Made by a program: the position numbers and the translations under genes. The notes under the pieces were generated by a model, which had not been told where the DNA came from, did no database searches, and saw only the letters and a list, made by a program, of their open reading frames with translations. From the NCBI RefSeq assembly GCF_001280305.1, contig NZ_CP012623.1, forward strand, positions 310,001-374,000: DNA of 64,000 nucleotides. Reading direction: 5' to 3'. Source of the DNA: Hymenobacter sp. DG25A. GTDB lineage: Bacteria > Bacteroidota > Bacteroidia > Cytophagales > Hymenobacteraceae. How positions within the stretch are numbered: position 1 is the first letter of the stretch; each line of letters begins with the position of its first letter. Of this stretch, positions 62,616 to 64,000 are shown piece by piece.

Positions 62616-63569
62616 CTACAGTCGATACACCTGCACACTGTTGGGCAGCAGCAGGTAAATATATTGCTCCCCGAACAGTACTTGCGTGGTGGATCTGGCC
62701 ACGGCGGCGGGCAGGGGTATTATTCGCTCGGCTAAGGTGTAAAGCTGGAAGAAATGCAGTGCCCCGTTGGCTACATAGTACAGCTCGTCGCCGCGGAATC
62801 CAACGTAGCTGAGGCCGGGAAAGGGCAGCTTTTTGCGGTATGTGCCCAGGTTGTCGAACACGTAGATGCCGCTGCTGTAATCTATCAGATAGAGGTTGTT
62901 CTGATAGTGACGCATAAACCGGAAATCGGGTTTGGTGCGGCCCAGCAGCACGTCCAGCGGGGTAGCAGCTACCAGTCGCTGCGGCGTGGGGTCAAACTGC
63001 CGCAGGGTAAGGTCACTCTCATTCAGCAGCCAGATTTTATTGTCGGGGGCCAGCGTGGCGGTGCGGATCTGGCCATCGATGTAATCGGTGAGGCGTACCT
63101 GGGTGATGGGGGCCAGGAAACGGTCGAGGAGGAGTATCTGCTGCTGGTCGTCGTAGAAAGCCAGAATCTTGGTTAGGTTCCAGGCTTCCAGCTGCGCAAT
63201 GTGGCCGGGTAGGGCAGGGGAGTAGGTATTGAGCGGCTGCCCATCAGCCGAGTACTGATGAATGTTGTTCTGGCCATCGGCCACGTAGAGCGTGCCGCGC
63301 CGGTCCAGGGAAGCATGGGCGGGGGCGGCCAGCGGAATGGTGCGCACCAGCGTCCAGCCCAGACTATCGGGAGTGGTTGGAAGGGGTTTACTGACTACTG
63401 GCGCCGTTTTGGAGGGTGGCGAAACGGAAGCCGCGGCCGGTACGCCGGTTTGGGCATAGCCGGCATTCAGAAGCAAGCATGAAAACAACAGCAGCCAGGA
63501 GGTTTTGCCCGCCGTGCGCCGGATGCTATGCCTGCTCAAAATGCTGCAGCGCCAGTTCATTGCCATCAT
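62616..63569 (-). CDS. Secreted beta-propeller-like protein of unknown function
   Basis: Up to 317 residues; the true start may be downstream (ATG 63560 or TTG 63539) because the first codons overlap the preceding gene by 44 bp. A signal peptide (KTSWLLLFSCLLLNAGYAQ) sits at residues 22-40. Repeats of propeller type follow: ASLDRRGTLYVADGQNNIHQ, ATLAPDNKIWLLNESDLTLR, NNLYLIDYSSGIYVFDN, all of NHL/YVTN appearance. Ends YIYLLLPNSVQVYRL. Coupled to the LpxH-like gene. Confidence 0.78.
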   Translation of the reverse strand: MMAMNWRCSILSRHSIRRTAGKTSWLLLFSCLLLNAGYAQTGVPAAASVSPPSKTAPVVSKPLPTTPDSLGWTLVRTIPLAAPAHASLDRRGTLYVADGQNNIHQYSADGQPLNTYSPALPGHIAQLEAWNLTKILAFYDDQQQILLLDRFLAPITQVRLTDYIDGQIRTATLAPDNKIWLLNESDLTLRQFDPTPQRLVAATPLDVLLGRTKPDFRFMRHYQNNLYLIDYSSGIYVFDNLGTYRKKLPFPGLSYVGFRGDELYYVANGALHFFQLYTLAERIIPLPAAVARSTTQVLFGEQYIYLLLPNSVQVYRL

Positions 63570-64000
63570 ATACCGCGTAGGAGCAATAATTGACCCATTC
63601 GCCCAGGTTCACGTAGCGGCTCTGGGGCGTAACGGGCACATCCAAGGGCAAGTGCCGGTGGCCAAATACGTAATAATCGTGGTGGTAGCGCTGCTCCAGC
63701 TCCCGGCAGTACACCAGCAGCCACTCTTCGTCGCCGAAATACTTCTCATCGGCTTCCGCGTTTTGCACGCGGCTGTGGCGGCTCCAGCGGTTGGCCATCC
63801 CAATACCCAGGTTGGGGTGCAGGCGCGCAAACAGCCACTGGGCTACCGGCGAGGAAAATACCCGCTTCAGCATTTTGTAAGTGTGGTCCTTCGGCCCCAG
63901 GCCATCCCCATGCCCGATGTGAAACTCCTGCCCGCCAATACGCTGGCTGACGGGGTGGCGAAGAATGGGAATGTTCAGCTCCTTGGTGAAGTAGTCAAAC
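63526..64000 (-). CDS. UDP-2,3-diacylglucosamine diphosphatase, LpxH-like (partial, N-terminus outside window)
   Basis: The last 157 codons of a metallophosphoesterase run off the right edge. FDYFTKELNIPILRHP, FHIGHGDGLGPKDHTYKMLK, WLFARLHPNLGIGMANRWSR and YYVFGHRHLPLDVP (the GHRH/GH metal-ligand signature) match Bacteroidota LpxH-type enzymes, which hydrolyse UDP-2,3-diacylglucosamine to lipid X in lipid A synthesis. Its 3' end overlaps the next gene's nominal start. Confidence 0.85.
   Translation of the reverse strand, partial: FDYFTKELNIPILRHPVSQRIGGQEFHIGHGDGLGPKDHTYKMLKRVFSSPVAQWLFARLHPNLGIGMANRWSRHSRVQNAEADEKYFGDEEWLLVYCRELEQRYHHDYYVFGHRHLPLDVPVTPQSRYVNLGEWVNYCSYAVYDGNELALQHFEQA

Overview
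The window looks like a chromosomal segment of a GC-rich member of the Bacteroidota, most likely a Hymenobacter-like member of the Cytophagales. The supporting signs are: gldH (a gliding-motility lipoprotein gene), a T9SS-type C-terminal sorting domain on a secreted protease, a TonB receptor with an N-terminal carboxypeptidase-regulatory-like domain, a fused SecDF, a type B ribosomal protein L31 without zinc cysteines, almost no Shine-Dalgarno sequences, and many promoters with the Bacteroidota -7 element TAnnTTTG. No phage, insertion sequence, tRNA, rRNA or CRISPR array is visible. Genus assignment is inference.

Layout. 1-5.5 kb (minus): the start of a parvulin-type foldase lipoprotein (cut by the window edge); a partner-switching operon of SpoIIE-type phosphatase, STAS antagonist and RsbW-like kinase; guaB. 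5.7-8.6 kb (minus): rhodanese and hrpB. 8.7-14 kb (mostly plus): a pnuC/nadR-kinase/aldose epimerase operon, then a TPP riboswitch in front of a TonB-dependent receptor. 14-25.4 kb: APC permease, glutaryl-CoA-dehydrogenase-like enzyme, several small hypotheticals, a composite palindromic repeat (19.9-20.0 kb), ruvB, an AT-richer CHAD protein, membrane proteins, a GNAT enzyme and queG. 25.6-29.1 kb (minus): four ferritin-like genes arranged as two copies of the same two-gene unit.

29.3-36.7 kb: batD-like, aroC and nfu on plus; then on minus a cytochrome c/YceI/DUF5777 operon and an ECF sigma factor overlapping a protein that joins an anti-sigma-like cytoplasmic N-terminus, one membrane helix and a C-terminal beta-barrel-like domain. 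36.8-48.7 kb: secDF with a small upstream gene, udk, rdgB, rpmE (type B), a GlmU-like nucleotidyltransferase, holB, hemC, a DUF2238 protein, a cyclophilin and an RmlD-like reductase. 48.8-52 kb: a helix-hairpin-helix protein, a beta-propeller lipoprotein and an NmrA-like reductase. 52-56.2 kb: a 505-residue disordered, Arg/Tyr/Gly/Gln/Asn-rich protein resembling eukaryotic FUS-type RNA-granule proteins, divergent from a cold-shock RNA chaperone, followed by gldH and a RicT homologue with its own disordered basic tail. 56.4-61 kb: twin M57 lipoprotein metalloproteases and a T9SS subtilase that appears to use Glu in place of the catalytic Asp. 61.2-64 kb: zinc alcohol dehydrogenase, a beta-propeller secreted protein and the 3' part of an LpxH-like gene.

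Most promising for novelty: the low-complexity protein beside the cold-shock gene, the duplicated ferritin-like gene pair, the sigma factor with its membrane-spanning barrel fusion, and the cytochrome/YceI/DUF5777 operon. Most housekeeping genes here look ordinary.
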